Under the pieces are notes generated by a model. It did not search any database. It was not told where the DNA came from and worked only from the letters and a program-made list of their open reading frames with translations. Positions 24,215 through 32,920 of a stretch of DNA of 64,000 nt are shown piece by piece. The position numbers were made by a program, and so were the translations under genes. Position 1 is the stretch's first letter. Each line of letters begins with the position of its first letter. The stretch is taken from assembly GCF_046156265.1 (NCBI RefSeq), contig NZ_JAWDIR010000022.1:248001-312000 (forward strand), given 5' to 3'. This stretch comes from CAMDHY01 sp046156265 (GTDB lineage Bacteria > Pseudomonadota > Alphaproteobacteria > Rhizobiales > Segnochrobactraceae).

Positions 24215-25177
24215 ATGGCGAATCGACCCGGCGACCTCGACCCGGCTGCTTCAGCCTCTCCCGGGACCTCAGGGCAATCGGTGCCCTGGCGTCCCGTCAC
24301 CTGGCAGAGCCGCGACGGCCTGACACTCTATGGCCGGGTGTGGGGCGAGGACACCGCGCCGGGACTGCCGCTGCTCTGCTTGCCGGGCCTCACCCGCAAT
24401 TCCGACGACTTCGACGCGATCGCCGCGACGCTGTCGTCGGGGCCGGCCGCGCGCCGCGTCGTCTGCTTCGATTTCCGCGGCCGCGGCCGCTCGGCGCACG
24501 CCCCCGTCGAGACCTACACGCCGCCGACGGAGGCCGACGACACCGTTCTCGGGCTCGAGGCCCTCGGCATCGACCGGGTGGCGGTCCTCGGCACGTCGCG
24601 CGGCGGCATGGTGACGATGGTGATGGCGCTGACGAAGCCAGGCCTTGTCGCCGCGGCGATCCTCAACGACATCGCGCCGGTGATCGAGACGGCGGGCCTC
24701 GTCCGCATCGCCGGCTATGTCGGCGTCGCCCCGCCGGCCAACTGGGAGGAGGCGGCGGCGATGCTCAGGGCCTCGCAGGGCGAGATGTTCCCCTCGCTCG
24801 ACGCGGCCGGCTGGATGCGCTTCGCCCGCCAGCTCTTCCGCGACGAGGGCGGCCGGCCGGTGCTCTCCTACGATCCGAAGATCGGCGACGCGTTCCGGGC
24901 CTTCGACCCGGCAAAGCCGCCGCCGCCGTTCTGGCCGGCCTTCGAGGCGCTGGCGACCGTGCCCGCGATGGTGATCCACGGCGCCCTGTCGGACATCCTG
25001 TCGGCCACCACCGTCGCCGAGATGGCGGCGCGCCACCCGCACCTCACCGTCCACACCGTCGCCGACGAGGGCCACGCGCCGCTGTTGTGGGACGAGCCGA
25101 CGCAGCACGCCATCGCGCACTTCCTCGCCGCCGCGGACGTGCCGCCGCCGCCGGCGGCCGACCTCTTCACGCTCTGA
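24215..25177 (+). CDS. Alpha/beta hydrolase
   Basis: A 320-residue alpha/beta-hydrolase fold enzyme. The order is strand-oxyanion LLCLPGLTRNSDDFDAIA, VVCFDFRGRGRSAHAP, the nucleophile elbow VAVLGTSRGGMVTMVMA (Ser in G-T-S-R-G), LNDIAPVIE, an acidic residue in VIHGALSDILSA, and the catalytic His in ADEGHAPLLWDEP. The catalytic triad therefore looks complete. It probably cleaves an ester or related bond; the substrate is unknown. ATG 24215 is preceded by GGAG seven bases away. Its stop overlaps the convergent tam gene by 11 bases. No operon partner. Confidence 0.87.
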   Translation: MANRPGDLDPAASASPGTSGQSVPWRPVTWQSRDGLTLYGRVWGEDTAPGLPLLCLPGLTRNSDDFDAIAATLSSGPAARRVVCFDFRGRGRSAHAPVETYTPPTEADDTVLGLEALGIDRVAVLGTSRGGMVTMVMALTKPGLVAAAILNDIAPVIETAGLVRIAGYVGVAPPANWEEAAAMLRASQGEMFPSLDAAGWMRFARQLFRDEGGRPVLSYDPKIGDAFRAFDPAKPPPPFWPAFEALATVPAMVIHGALSDILSATTVAEMAARHPHLTVHTVADEGHAPLLWDEPTQHAIAHFLAAADVPPPPAADLFTL

Positions 25178-25940
25178 CGGCGACGATGAACAGGCGCGGG
25201 AAGCGCAGCAGCACGGTGCCGTCGACGCGGGGATGGTAGTCGGCCTCCAGACGCCGGGCATAGTCCGCGAGGAAGGCCGGCCTCTCGGCCTCCGTCAGCG
25301 GGGCGAGATAGGGGCGCAGGCCCGTCGACTTCAGCCACGCGACGATCGCCGGCACACCGGCGAGCGGGTGCTGGTAGTGGGTGTGCCAGAGGTCGACCCG
25401 GGCGGCGAAGGGTTTGAGCGCGTCGTAGTACGCCTCGACCGGCGGCAGGCGCTCGCGGCCGATGCCGGCGGCGTGGATGCGCTCCGCCCACGGCCCGGCC
25501 TCGGCGGTGTCCCGCATGGCGCGGTGCGAGGGTTCGCCGAGATTGTCCGGCATCTGCACGGCCAGCACGCCACCCGGCGCGAGCGCCCCCATCAGCCGCA
25601 CGAGCACGGCGAGGTGGTCCGGCACCCACTGGAAGACGGCGTTGGCGTAGAGGAGGTGGACCGGCCCGGCGGGCATCCAGGTCGTGAGATCGGCGTGTTC
25701 GAAAGCGAGGTGAGGCAGGCGCTTGCTGGCTGCGGCGAGCATCTCGGGCGACGAGTCCACGCCCGTCACGGTGGCCGCGGGGAAGCGAGCCGCGAGGAGT
25801 TCGGTCGAGTTGCCGGGGCCGCAGCCCATGTCGATGATGCGGCGGGCGGTCTCGAGCGGGACGTGCGCGAGGAGGTCGGCAGCGGGCCGGGTGCGCTCGT
25901 CCTCGAACTTCACGTAGAGCGACGGGGACCAGGCGCTCAT
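25167..25940 (-). CDS. tam: Trans-aconitate 2-methyltransferase
   Basis: A 257-residue SAM enzyme with the normal Tam length and order. It starts WSPSLYVKFEDERTRPAADL, then motif I RRIIDMGCGPGNSTELLA, the acidic SAM-ribose residue in VTGVDSSPEMLAAA, LLYANAVFQWVPDH, and the substrate-side stretches AVQMPDNLGEPSHRAM and TGLRPYLAPL. Tam esterifies trans-aconitate, a by-product that inhibits the TCA cycle. Codons ~8-30 (F.DER.RPA.DLL) are typical of the family. It converges on the hydrolase gene and ends 11 bases inside it. Start ATG 25940. Confidence 0.9.
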   Translation of the reverse strand: MSAWSPSLYVKFEDERTRPAADLLAHVPLETARRIIDMGCGPGNSTELLAARFPAATVTGVDSSPEMLAAASKRLPHLAFEHADLTTWMPAGPVHLLYANAVFQWVPDHLAVLVRLMGALAPGGVLAVQMPDNLGEPSHRAMRDTAEAGPWAERIHAAGIGRERLPPVEAYYDALKPFAARVDLWHTHYQHPLAGVPAIVAWLKSTGLRPYLAPLTEAERPAFLADYARRLEADYHPRVDGTVLLRFPRLFIVAVRA

Positions 25941-25995
25941 CGGCTCTCTCCGCTCAGGGGCTCGTCACGTCCGGAGGGCTCTCGTTTCGCCGGCG

Positions 25996-26361
25996 TCACT
26001 TGCGCAGGATGGACCAGCAAGGGTCGAGCACCAGCTCGTCGCCATCGGCGCGCGAGACGACGCCCTGCACCGTGACGGCGTCTCCCAGGGCCAGCCCGGC
26101 CGCCGACGCCTCGACGCAGACCACCTCGAGCAGCGCCCGGCCGCAGATGACGGTGTAGGCAGCCTCGCCGACGGTGGTGAGCTCGCGCACCGTTCCGTGG
26201 ACGACGAGGCGGGCATAGGGCTCGCCGGCGACGGTCCAGGCGGAGACGAAGGCGCTGACGGCGGAGCACTCCAGCACCGTCGGCGGCTCCTCCACCGCGC
26301 GCGCCGGCAGCGGGAGTGCCATGAGCGCAAGGCTGGCGATGAGGAGGCGCGCGAGGGACAT
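25996..26361 (-). CDS. Small exported protein of unknown function
   Basis: A 121-residue protein with a signal peptide (SLARLLIASLALMALPLPAR, cut after RAV or ARA). The mature part has a beta-rich pattern reminiscent of an OB-fold: ARLVVHGTVRELTTVG, YTVICGRALLEVVCVEASAA, LGDAVTVQGVVSRADGDELV, then PCWSIL. Four cysteines could form two disulfides. It may bind a small ligand or partner in the periplasm, but no family is recognised. ATG 26361 is preceded by GGTGA; a GTG at 26367 adds two residues. It sits between tam and ettA, with space on both sides, so is probably its own unit. Confidence 0.6.
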   Translation of the reverse strand: MSLARLLIASLALMALPLPARAVEEPPTVLECSAVSAFVSAWTVAGEPYARLVVHGTVRELTTVGEAAYTVICGRALLEVVCVEASAAGLALGDAVTVQGVVSRADGDELVLDPCWSILRK

Positions 26362-26440
26362 CGTCACCGGTGTGAGGAGACGGAAATTAGGGTGAGCCGC
26401 GGGGCCGCCGACATGAGCCCCGCGTGGTCACGATAGTGAT

Positions 26441-26457
26441 TTGCGGTCGTGCCGCAA
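26441..26457 (-). terminator. Probable ettA terminator hairpin
   Basis: TTGCGG (26441-26446) and CCGCAA (26452-26457) form a 6-bp stem with a 5-base loop, 21 bases after the ettA stop on the minus strand, in a short AT-richer gap. The T-run is weak. Confidence 0.45.
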
Positions 26458-26478
26458 CCGGCAGTGTCGGCCGAAATC

Positions 26479-28137
26479 TCAGGCTCGCGTCAGGCGCTTG
26501 TACTTGATGCGGCGCGGCATCACCGCGTCGGGGCCGAGGCGGCGCTTCTTGTCTTCCTCGTAGGCCTGGAAGTTGCCCTCGAACCACTCGACGTGGCTGT
26601 CGCCCTCGAAGGCGAGGATGTGGGTGGCGAGGCGGTCGAGGAACATGCGATCATGGCTGATCACCACGGCGCAGCCGGCGAAATCCTCGAGGGCTTCTTC
26701 CAGGGCCGCCAGCGTCTCGGTGTCGAGGTCGTTGGTCGGCTCGTCGAGCAGCAGCACGTTGGCGCCCGACTTCAGCATCTTGGCGAGATGGACGCGGTTG
26801 CGCTGGCCGCCGGAGAGGTTGCCGACCTTCTGCTGCTGGTCGGCGCCCTTGAAGTTGAAGGCGCCGACATAGGCGCGGCTGTTCACCTCGCGCTTGCCGA
26901 GCGCGATCACCTCGTTGCCGCCGGAGATCTCCTCCCAGACGGTCTTGTTCGGGGCGAGGGCGTCGCGCGACTGGTCGACATAGCCGAGCTGGACGCTGTC
27001 GCCGAGCTTGATCGTGCCGGCGTCGGGCTTCTCCTGGCCGGTGATCATGCGGAACAGCGTCGTCTTGCCGGCGCCGTTCGGGCCGATGACGCCGACGATG
27101 CCGCCGGGCGGCAGCTTGAAGGTGAGGCCCTCGACCAGCAGCCGGTCGCCATAGGCCTTGTCGAGGTGATCGACCTCGATGACGGTGTCGCCGAGGCGCT
27201 GGCCGGGCGGGATGACGATCTGCGCCTCGCCGGAGCGCACCCGCTCCTCGTTGCGCTTGACGAGCTCGTCATAGGCCTGGATGCGCGCCTTCGACTTCGT
27301 CTGGCGGGCTTTCGGCGAGGCCTGGATCCACTCGCGCTCGCGGGAGATGGCGCTCTGGCGCGCCGCGTCCTCGCGCGATTCCTGCAGGAGCCGCTTCGCC
27401 TTCTTCTCGAGATAGGCGGAGTAGTTGCCCTCGTAGGGGATGCCGCGGCCGCGATCGAGCTCGAGGATCCAGCCGGTGACGTTGTCGAGGAAGTAGCGAT
27501 CGTGAGTGACGATCAGGATGGCGCCGGGATACTCGCGGAGATGGTTCTCCAGCCAGTGCACCGTCTCGGCGTCGAGATGGTTGGTCGGCTCGTCGAGGAG
27601 CAGCAGGTCGGGCTGGCGCAGCAGGAGCTGGCAGAGCGCGACGCGGCGGCGCTCGCCGCCCGACAGCGGGCCGACCTCGGCGTCGCCGGGCGGGCAGCGC
27701 AGGGCGTCCATCGCCTGCTCGACCTGGCTGTCGAGGTCCCACAGGTTCTTGGCGTCGATCTCGTCCTGGAGCTTCGCCATCTCCTCGGCGGTCTCGTCCG
27801 AGTAGTTCATGGCGAGTTCGTTGTAGCGGTCGAGGATCGCCTGCTTGGCGGCGACGCCCTCCATGACGTTCTCGCGGACCGTCTTCGTCTCGTCGAGCTT
27901 CGGCTCCTGCGACAGGTAGCCGACGGTGGCGCCGGGGGCGACCCAGGCCTCGCCGGTGAACTCCTTGTCGGTGCCCGCCATGATGCGCAGAAGCGTCGAC
28001 TTGCCCGAGCCGTTCGGGCCGAGCACGCCGATCTTGGCGTCCGGGTAGAACGACAGGTTGACGCCGTCGAGCACCTTCTTGCCGCCGGCATAGGCCTTCG
28101 AGAGGCCGTGCATGTGATAGATGAACTGGCGCGCCAT
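26479..28137 (-). CDS. ettA: Energy-dependent translational throttle protein EttA
   Basis: A 552-residue tandem ABC-F ATPase, almost the usual EttA length. First domain: Walker A GVLGPNGSGKSTLLRI, signature LSGGERRRVALCQLL, Walker B LLLLDEPTNHLDAET. The arm and linker follow: YPGAILIVTHDRYFLD and RGIPYEGNYSAYLEKKAKRL. Second domain: GPNGAGKTTLFRMI, LSGGQRNRVHLAK, LLLDEPTNDLDTET. It begins ARQFIYHMHGLSKAYAGGKK, as EttA does. It binds the ribosomal E site and gates the first peptide bond by ATP/ADP status. ATG 28137 is the family start; an upstream in-frame extension to 28209 is not conserved. Single gene. Confidence 0.96.
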   Translation of the reverse strand: MARQFIYHMHGLSKAYAGGKKVLDGVNLSFYPDAKIGVLGPNGSGKSTLLRIMAGTDKEFTGEAWVAPGATVGYLSQEPKLDETKTVRENVMEGVAAKQAILDRYNELAMNYSDETAEEMAKLQDEIDAKNLWDLDSQVEQAMDALRCPPGDAEVGPLSGGERRRVALCQLLLRQPDLLLLDEPTNHLDAETVHWLENHLREYPGAILIVTHDRYFLDNVTGWILELDRGRGIPYEGNYSAYLEKKAKRLLQESREDAARQSAISREREWIQASPKARQTKSKARIQAYDELVKRNEERVRSGEAQIVIPPGQRLGDTVIEVDHLDKAYGDRLLVEGLTFKLPPGGIVGVIGPNGAGKTTLFRMITGQEKPDAGTIKLGDSVQLGYVDQSRDALAPNKTVWEEISGGNEVIALGKREVNSRAYVGAFNFKGADQQQKVGNLSGGQRNRVHLAKMLKSGANVLLLDEPTNDLDTETLAALEEALEDFAGCAVVISHDRMFLDRLATHILAFEGDSHVEWFEGNFQAYEEDKKRRLGPDAVMPRRIKYKRLTRA

Positions 28138-28315
28138 GGGTGTCGCGAGGCCTTCGAGAGCTGAGGAAGAGGTCGGCGCCGTTCTAGGCGATCGGGCCGC
28201 CGCGGGCAATGAAAAGCGGGCCGGGCGTCTCCCGGACGACGACGCCCTCGACCAGGAGGCGTGACGTGCCCGGCCTCCCGGCGCGCCACCGTTGTCGCGG
28301 CAGGCAGTGACGAGT

Positions 28316-28338
28316 AAACTAGTTCATCAAACCAGTTT
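28316..28338. promoter_or_regulatory. Operator-like inverted repeat upstream of the VapBC-type module
   Basis: AAACTAGTT (28316-28324), five bases CATCA, then AACCAGTTT (28330-28338) form a near-perfect inverted repeat with one mismatch. It lies 13 bases upstream of the antitoxin ATG in an otherwise GC-rich leader. Type II antitoxins repress their own operon at such palindromes, so autoregulation is likely. Confidence 0.65.
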
Positions 28339-28351
28339 GAAGGACGCCACC

Positions 28352-28633
28352 ATGGCTCCCCGCCCCGTCAGGACCACCACCGTCGGCTCGTTCGAGGCGA
28401 AGACCCACCTCGCCGCCCTGATCGACCGCGCCGCCGCCGGCGAGGAGGTGATCATCACCCGCCGCGGCAAGCCGGTTGCGCGGCTGGTCGCGATGGAGGA
28501 GGATGCGGTGGAAAGCGATGCGGCCGCACGGGATCGCGCCGCAAAGATCGTCGCCGAGATGAGGGCGTCGTCGAAAGGCATCCGGCTCGACGGCCTGACG
28601 GTTCGAGAGCTCCGCGACGAGGGGCGCGAGTGA
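28352..28633 (+). CDS. Phd/YefM-type antitoxin (VapB partner)
   Basis: A 93-residue antitoxin. The conserved DNA-binding and dimer part reads VGSFEAKTHLAALIDRAAAG, then EEVIITRRGKPVARLVAM, the hallmark of the Phd/YefM fold. The C-terminal tail (ASSKGIRLDGLTVRELRDEG) is the expected disordered toxin-binding segment. It should neutralise the PIN toxin encoded next and repress the operon at the upstream palindrome. ATG 28352 is chosen for family fit; an upstream in-frame GTG is less likely. Its TGA overlaps the toxin's GTG by four bases (GTGA at 28630-28633). Confidence 0.9.
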   Translation: MAPRPVRTTTVGSFEAKTHLAALIDRAAAGEEVIITRRGKPVARLVAMEEDAVESDAAARDRAAKIVAEMRASSKGIRLDGLTVRELRDEGRE

Positions 28634-29049
28634 CGCCCTATGTTCTCGACGTCTCGCTGACGATGGGCTGGCTCTTTGAGGACGAGGCCACCGATGCGGG
28701 CTGGCAGCTTCTCGACAGGGCGATCCGGACGGGCGTCACGGTTCCGTCGATCTGGGCGTATGAACTCGCCAATGTGCTGTTCGTCGCGGAACGTCGGGGC
28801 CGGGTGACGCCGGCCCAGTCATCGGCTTTTCTGAACAGGCTCGACGGGTTGCGCATCGACATCGAGGCGACCGCCAGCAGCCACCTCCTCGCCGTCGTCC
28901 TGCCGCTCGCCCGCTCGACGGGTCTGGCAATCTACGACGCCGCCTATGTCGACCTCGCGCAGCGTCTGGATCTGCCGCTGGCGACGAAGGATCGCAGGAT
29001 GGCCGAGGCCGCCGCGAACCTCTCCATCCGGCTGCTGCCGACGGCCTGA
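28630..29049 (+). CDS. vapC: PIN-domain toxin, VapC type
   Basis: A 139-residue PIN-domain ribonuclease. The acidic residues of the active site are visible: Asp in YVLDVSLTMGWLFEDEATD, Glu in WAYELANVLFVAERRGR, Asp in AIYDAAYVDLAQRLDLPLAT, and Asp in TKDRRMAEAA. VapC toxins cleave tRNA or rRNA to halt translation under stress. The GTG start overlaps the antitoxin stop, giving coupled translation. The pair may help retain genome segments, but it has no other mobile signs nearby. Antitoxin family Phd/YefM with a PIN toxin is a usual pairing. Confidence 0.92.
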   Translation: MTPYVLDVSLTMGWLFEDEATDAGWQLLDRAIRTGVTVPSIWAYELANVLFVAERRGRVTPAQSSAFLNRLDGLRIDIEATASSHLLAVVLPLARSTGLAIYDAAYVDLAQRLDLPLATKDRRMAEAAANLSIRLLPTA

Positions 29050-29052
29050 CCC

Positions 29053-29760
29053 TCAATACTCGTAGCCGAAGGCCTTGATCTCGCGGCCGTACCAGTCGGC
29101 GACGGTGTCGCGCAGGCGGTCGTCGTAGAACCCGCGATAGGGCGCCTCGCCCGTCGCCGCGGGCTTCGCCGTGGTGTTCAGCACCGGCAGCTTGACGCGG
29201 CCCGCGAGGCCGAGCTTCTCCATCGCCGCCTCGAACTCCGTCGCCAGGTTCTCGTAGCGACCGACGTGGTCGAGCACGACCTCGCCGCCGATCGAGTAGA
29301 GTTCGTAGTTGTTGACGAAGGCGCGCCGGGTGTTCGCCATGAAGTCGCCGAACGACGGCTTCCGGTCGAGCTTGCGCGTCTTGTATTTGTACCAGGAGAC
29401 CTGGCGGTCCCACGGATTCCGCTCGAAGGTGAACTTGAAATAGGCGTTCCAGGTCTTGTCGCCGAGATAGGCCTTCACGCGCCAGGCCGGCATGTGCTCG
29501 TAGTAGCCGATCGAGGGGTGATAGTAGCGCTCCGGCCGCCGCAGCAGGCGCTTGATCAGCGGGCGCTTCGGCACAAGGGGATGGTCGAGGCGGAAATTCT
29601 GGGCGTTGCGCTCGCCCTCGAAGGCGTCCGTCACCTCCTCGGTGGTCGGCGTGATGATGTCGTCCGGGCCGCACACCGTCGAGAGCGCCGCCTCGATGCT
29701 GGACGAGGCGGTCTTCTTCGTCTTGATGTAGATGAACCGGTGCTGGTGCGAGACGATCAT
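29053..29760 (-). CDS. Sulfotransferase family protein
   Basis: A 235-residue cytoplasmic protein of the sulfotransferase fold. The 5'-phosphosulfate loop is FIYIKTKKTASSSIEAALST near residues 9-28, and the 3'-phosphate-binding region is FKFTFERNPWDRQVSWYKYK, both characteristic of PAPS-dependent Sulfotransfer_2 proteins. AYRGFYDDRLRDTVADWYGR and the final KAFGYEY match the family end. It could sulfate a surface glycan, glycolipid or other acceptor. Start ATG 29760 follows AAGGGTGG, and the sequence starts MIVSHQHRFIY as expected. It is divergent from the FUSC-GH114 gene, sharing a ~108-base promoter region, and convergent with vapC three bases away. Confidence 0.87.
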   Translation of the reverse strand: MIVSHQHRFIYIKTKKTASSSIEAALSTVCGPDDIITPTTEEVTDAFEGERNAQNFRLDHPLVPKRPLIKRLLRRPERYYHPSIGYYEHMPAWRVKAYLGDKTWNAYFKFTFERNPWDRQVSWYKYKTRKLDRKPSFGDFMANTRRAFVNNYELYSIGGEVVLDHVGRYENLATEFEAAMEKLGLAGRVKLPVLNTTAKPAATGEAPYRGFYDDRLRDTVADWYGREIKAFGYEY

Positions 29761-29868
29761 GCGGCCACCCTTCGCGCCCCCGTGGCGCCACTCCCGCCGC
29801 CGAGGGTCCGCGGAACGCCGCCGTTCTAGCCGAAGCCCGCGGCCGTTGTCAGCCGCCGCGTCGTCGCA

Positions 29869-32800
29869 ATGATCCGCCGGGCCCGCCGGTGGCTGCCGGC
29901 ACAGGCGCAGCCCTTGCTCGACTGGCTGGACGAGTATGATCCCGGCGGCGTCGACGCCCATCGGGCGCTGCACTTCGTCATCGCCGTGGTGCTGGCGATC
30001 GTCGCGGGACGGATCGCGGACACGGCTCTCGGCCTCGGCCAGCCGGTCGGCCTGCCGCTCTATTGCGGCATCGCCGCGGGCACGCTGCTGTTCCTCCTCG
30101 TTCCCGGCCGCCGCGGCGACGAGGCTGCCGGGATGGTCCGCCTCGCGGCGGTGCTGGTCGGCTATGTCGCGCTGGTCGCGCTCCTCGGCGGCGCCGGCGA
30201 CCCGCTCGCCGCCAAGGCCCTGACGGTGCTGCTGGTACCGCTCACCTTCCTCTCCTTCTACGTCCGGCGCTTCGGCCGCAACGCTCAGAACGCCGGCATC
30301 GCCCTGTTCGAGATGGCGCTCATCGTGGCGACGACCACGCCGACCCGGGAGGAGGCGATATGGTTCGCCATCGCCACCGCCGGCGGCGCCACCATCGCGC
30401 TGGCCGTGCGCCTCGTCCTGTGGCGTCCGCTCGCCGTGCCGGCCTTCGAGGCGTCCGTCGTCGCCTACCGGATGGCCGCGGCGGCGGCGCTGACCGACCT
30501 CGCCGCCGCCTTCGCGACTGGGGCCCCCTGGCCGGCGGAGGCGTTGGCCGCCGCCGCAACGGGCCGCCGCCGGCTGCGCCGCGCCGCCATCGCCGCCCTG
30601 CGCGAGGCGCCCGAGCGGGAAGAGGAGGTGCAGGACAGGAAGGGCGCCACCTATCGGCTCGAGATCGCGAGCGAACTCATCGGAGAGCGGCTCGCCGAAG
30701 CGCTTTCGAGAGGTAGCGCCGACGGCCCGATCCGCGCCGCGATCGCCGCGGCCCTTCTCGCAACCGCCGGAGCGGTGCGACCGGGCGCCGCCGCGGCCGC
30801 CTCGCAGGCCTGCAGCAGCGCGATAACGGCAGCGCAGACGGCGCTGCTGCGCGCCACCGACATCGACGTGCGCGCCCGCGACCGGCTGCTGGTGGCGCTC
30901 GCCGGCGTCGCCCGCATCGCCCACGTCGCCGCGGCGCTCGACCAGCCAGTCGTGCCCGCGTCACCGATCCCCGCCGCTCCACCGCCACCGGCCGCGGCAA
31001 GCCACGGCCTCCTGCAGACGACCCGCGTCGCCATCCAGGGCCTCGTGGCGACGGTGGTGACGACGGCCATCTATCTCGGCTTCGGGCTCGACCACGGCTA
31101 CTGGGCGACGCTCACCGTCGCCTTCGTGCTCGGCGGCTCGTTCGGCGAGACCGTCGCGCGTGCCCGCACCCGGCTGACGGGCACCGTCGTCGGCGTCGCC
31201 GCCGGCATGGCCGTCGGTCTCACCATCGGCGACGCCGTGGGGATCGGCGCGACGCTCGCCGTCGCCGCGATGGCGGTGGCGCTGCTGACGATGCGCGATC
31301 GCTATGACGTGTCTTGCGCCTGCGTCGCCTTCGCGGTCTTGCTCGGTCTGCATCTGATCAGCGGCCTCGGGGCGGCCGGCATGATCGCCCGTCTCTACGA
31401 CACCGCCATCGGAGCGGCCGCGGCCCTCGTCTGCGCCCGTTTCGTGCTACCGGTGGCGCTCACCGACCCGACGAGAGCCGAGATCGGGGCCTATCTCGCC
31501 CGCTGCCGCGCGGTGTTCGCACGCCTGTGGCCGGCGGGCACGGAGGACTTTCCCATGCCTGCGACGACCCACGAGACCCCCGGCGCGACCGACACCCCCG
31601 CGACGCTCGCAGCGGCGTCCTATGGGCTGCGGGAGCGCCTGCCCCGGCTCAATGACGAGGCGGCGCTCGGCTTCCGCGCCACCGAGGGCCTCGTCCGGCT
31701 GGTCTCCCACGTCGAGACGATCGCCACCTATCTGACGCTGATCGACGGCGCCACGTCGCGCCTGTCGGCCTTGCCGCGCTCGCGCCACGCGGTCGACGTC
31801 ATCGGCCGCGCCCGCGATCGCGTGCTGGCCGCCTTCGACGGCGCCGAGCCACGCCCGCTGCCGCCCGCGCCGACCGGCGCTGCCCCGCCGACCCCACCCG
31901 CCGACGATGCGGCAGTCATCGGCACGGTGGAATACACCTTCTTCGCCGATGCGCTGGAGAGGGCCCTCACAGACGTGCGGACGGAGCTCACGCCGGCGGT
32001 CGTCGCGCCGCCGGTCCGACGGCGTGCCGCGATGCCGGTGGTGGCGATCATCGCCGGGGCACTCGCCGCCGCCGTCGCCCTGTCGCCTGCCGGCCTCGCC
32101 GCCGCCGAGCCTTCACGGCCGGTCGCGACCGCCGCCGCGCCCGCGGCCCTTCCGACCTGGGACTGGATCATCGGTATCGACAAGCTGCCGTCGCCGCCGC
32201 CGGCCGTTGAGTTCCTCGGTCTCGACGGCTTCGACACGCCGAAGCGCTACGTCGTCGATGCCGGCAAGCGTGGCATCCGCACCTGGTGCTACCTGTCAGT
32301 CGGCACGATCGAGAACTGGCGGCCCGACCGCAAGGCCTTCGAGGCGCTGAACGAGAAGCAGGTGAAGGCCGGCCGAAAGCCCTTCATCGGCAAGCGCTAC
32401 CCGGAGTGGGAGGGCGAGCGCTGGCTCGACGTGCGCCGCTACAAGGTGTTCCTGCCGCTGATGGTCGACCGGCTGGAGATGTGCCGCGACAAGGGCTTCG
32501 AGTTCGTCGAGTTCGACAATCTCGACGCCTACGAGAACAAGACCGGCTTCACCATCCGCAAGTCCGACACCGTCCGCTACGCCGAGGCCTTGGCCGCGGA
32601 GGCGCGCCGGCTCGGCCTGAAGCCGATGCAGAAGAACGTCCCCGAGCTCGCCGAAGCGCTCGAGCCCCACTTCGACGCGCTCTTGTTCGAGGATTGCGCG
32701 CTGTACAGGTTCTGCGGCGACGCCAAGCCCTTCGTCGCCGCCGGCAAGCCGGTGTTCGACGCCGACTATCCGGAGGCGTGGAAGGACGAGGGCAGGCGCT

Positions 32801-32898
32801 TCGACAAGGCGAAGGCCTGCGAGCAGGCGAAGAAGGCCGGCGTGTCGATGATCTTCAAGCGCCTCGACCTCGACGCCTGGGTTCGCCGCTGCGACTGA
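29869..32898 (+). CDS. FUSC-type membrane transporter fused to a GH114 polygalactosaminidase domain
   Basis: One 1009-residue frame with two unlike parts. Residues ~35-195 and ~380-540 are two sets of about six membrane helices (ALHFVIAVVLAIVAGRIAD, GYWATLTVAFVLGGSFGE, FAVLLGLHLISGLG), the FUSC/aromatic-exporter layout, with cytoplasmic helical regions between and after them. A further span at ~722-748 (MPVVAIIAGALAAAVALSPA) leads to a GH114-like domain (~755-1009): TWDWIIGID, TWCYLSVGTIENWRPD, PEWEGERWLDVRR, GFEFVEFDNLDAYEN and LLFEDCALYRFCG. The acidic residues match the endo-alpha-1,4-polygalactosaminidase family. The hydrolase would face the periplasm. An internal ATG at 32032 could start a separate secreted GH114, but no ribosome site precedes it. 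Substrate and transport cargo unknown. Confidence 0.8.
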   Translation: MIRRARRWLPAQAQPLLDWLDEYDPGGVDAHRALHFVIAVVLAIVAGRIADTALGLGQPVGLPLYCGIAAGTLLFLLVPGRRGDEAAGMVRLAAVLVGYVALVALLGGAGDPLAAKALTVLLVPLTFLSFYVRRFGRNAQNAGIALFEMALIVATTTPTREEAIWFAIATAGGATIALAVRLVLWRPLAVPAFEASVVAYRMAAAAALTDLAAAFATGAPWPAEALAAAATGRRRLRRAAIAALREAPEREEEVQDRKGATYRLEIASELIGERLAEALSRGSADGPIRAAIAAALLATAGAVRPGAAAAASQACSSAITAAQTALLRATDIDVRARDRLLVALAGVARIAHVAAALDQPVVPASPIPAAPPPPAAASHGLLQTTRVAIQGLVATVVTTAIYLGFGLDHGYWATLTVAFVLGGSFGETVARARTRLTGTVVGVAAGMAVGLTIGDAVGIGATLAVAAMAVALLTMRDRYDVSCACVAFAVLLGLHLISGLGAAGMIARLYDTAIGAAAALVCARFVLPVALTDPTRAEIGAYLARCRAVFARLWPAGTEDFPMPATTHETPGATDTPATLAAASYGLRERLPRLNDEAALGFRATEGLVRLVSHVETIATYLTLIDGATSRLSALPRSRHAVDVIGRARDRVLAAFDGAEPRPLPPAPTGAAPPTPPADDAAVIGTVEYTFFADALERALTDVRTELTPAVVAPPVRRRAAMPVVAIIAGALAAAVALSPAGLAAAEPSRPVATAAAPAALPTWDWIIGIDKLPSPPPAVEFLGLDGFDTPKRYVVDAGKRGIRTWCYLSVGTIENWRPDRKAFEALNEKQVKAGRKPFIGKRYPEWEGERWLDVRRYKVFLPLMVDRLEMCRDKGFEFVEFDNLDAYENKTGFTIRKSDTVRYAEALAAEARRLGLKPMQKNVPELAEALEPHFDALLFEDCALYRFCGDAKPFVAAGKPVFDADYPEAWKDEGRRFDKAKACEQAKKAGVSMIFKRLDLDAWVRRCD

Positions 32899-32920
32899 AG
32901 CGGACGGGGCGCGGCGCCGC

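Noticed and set aside
26449..28164. 571-residue plus-strand open frame opposite ettA
   Set aside because: Leu/Val/Glu-rich antisense translation with no domain; ettA is unambiguous.
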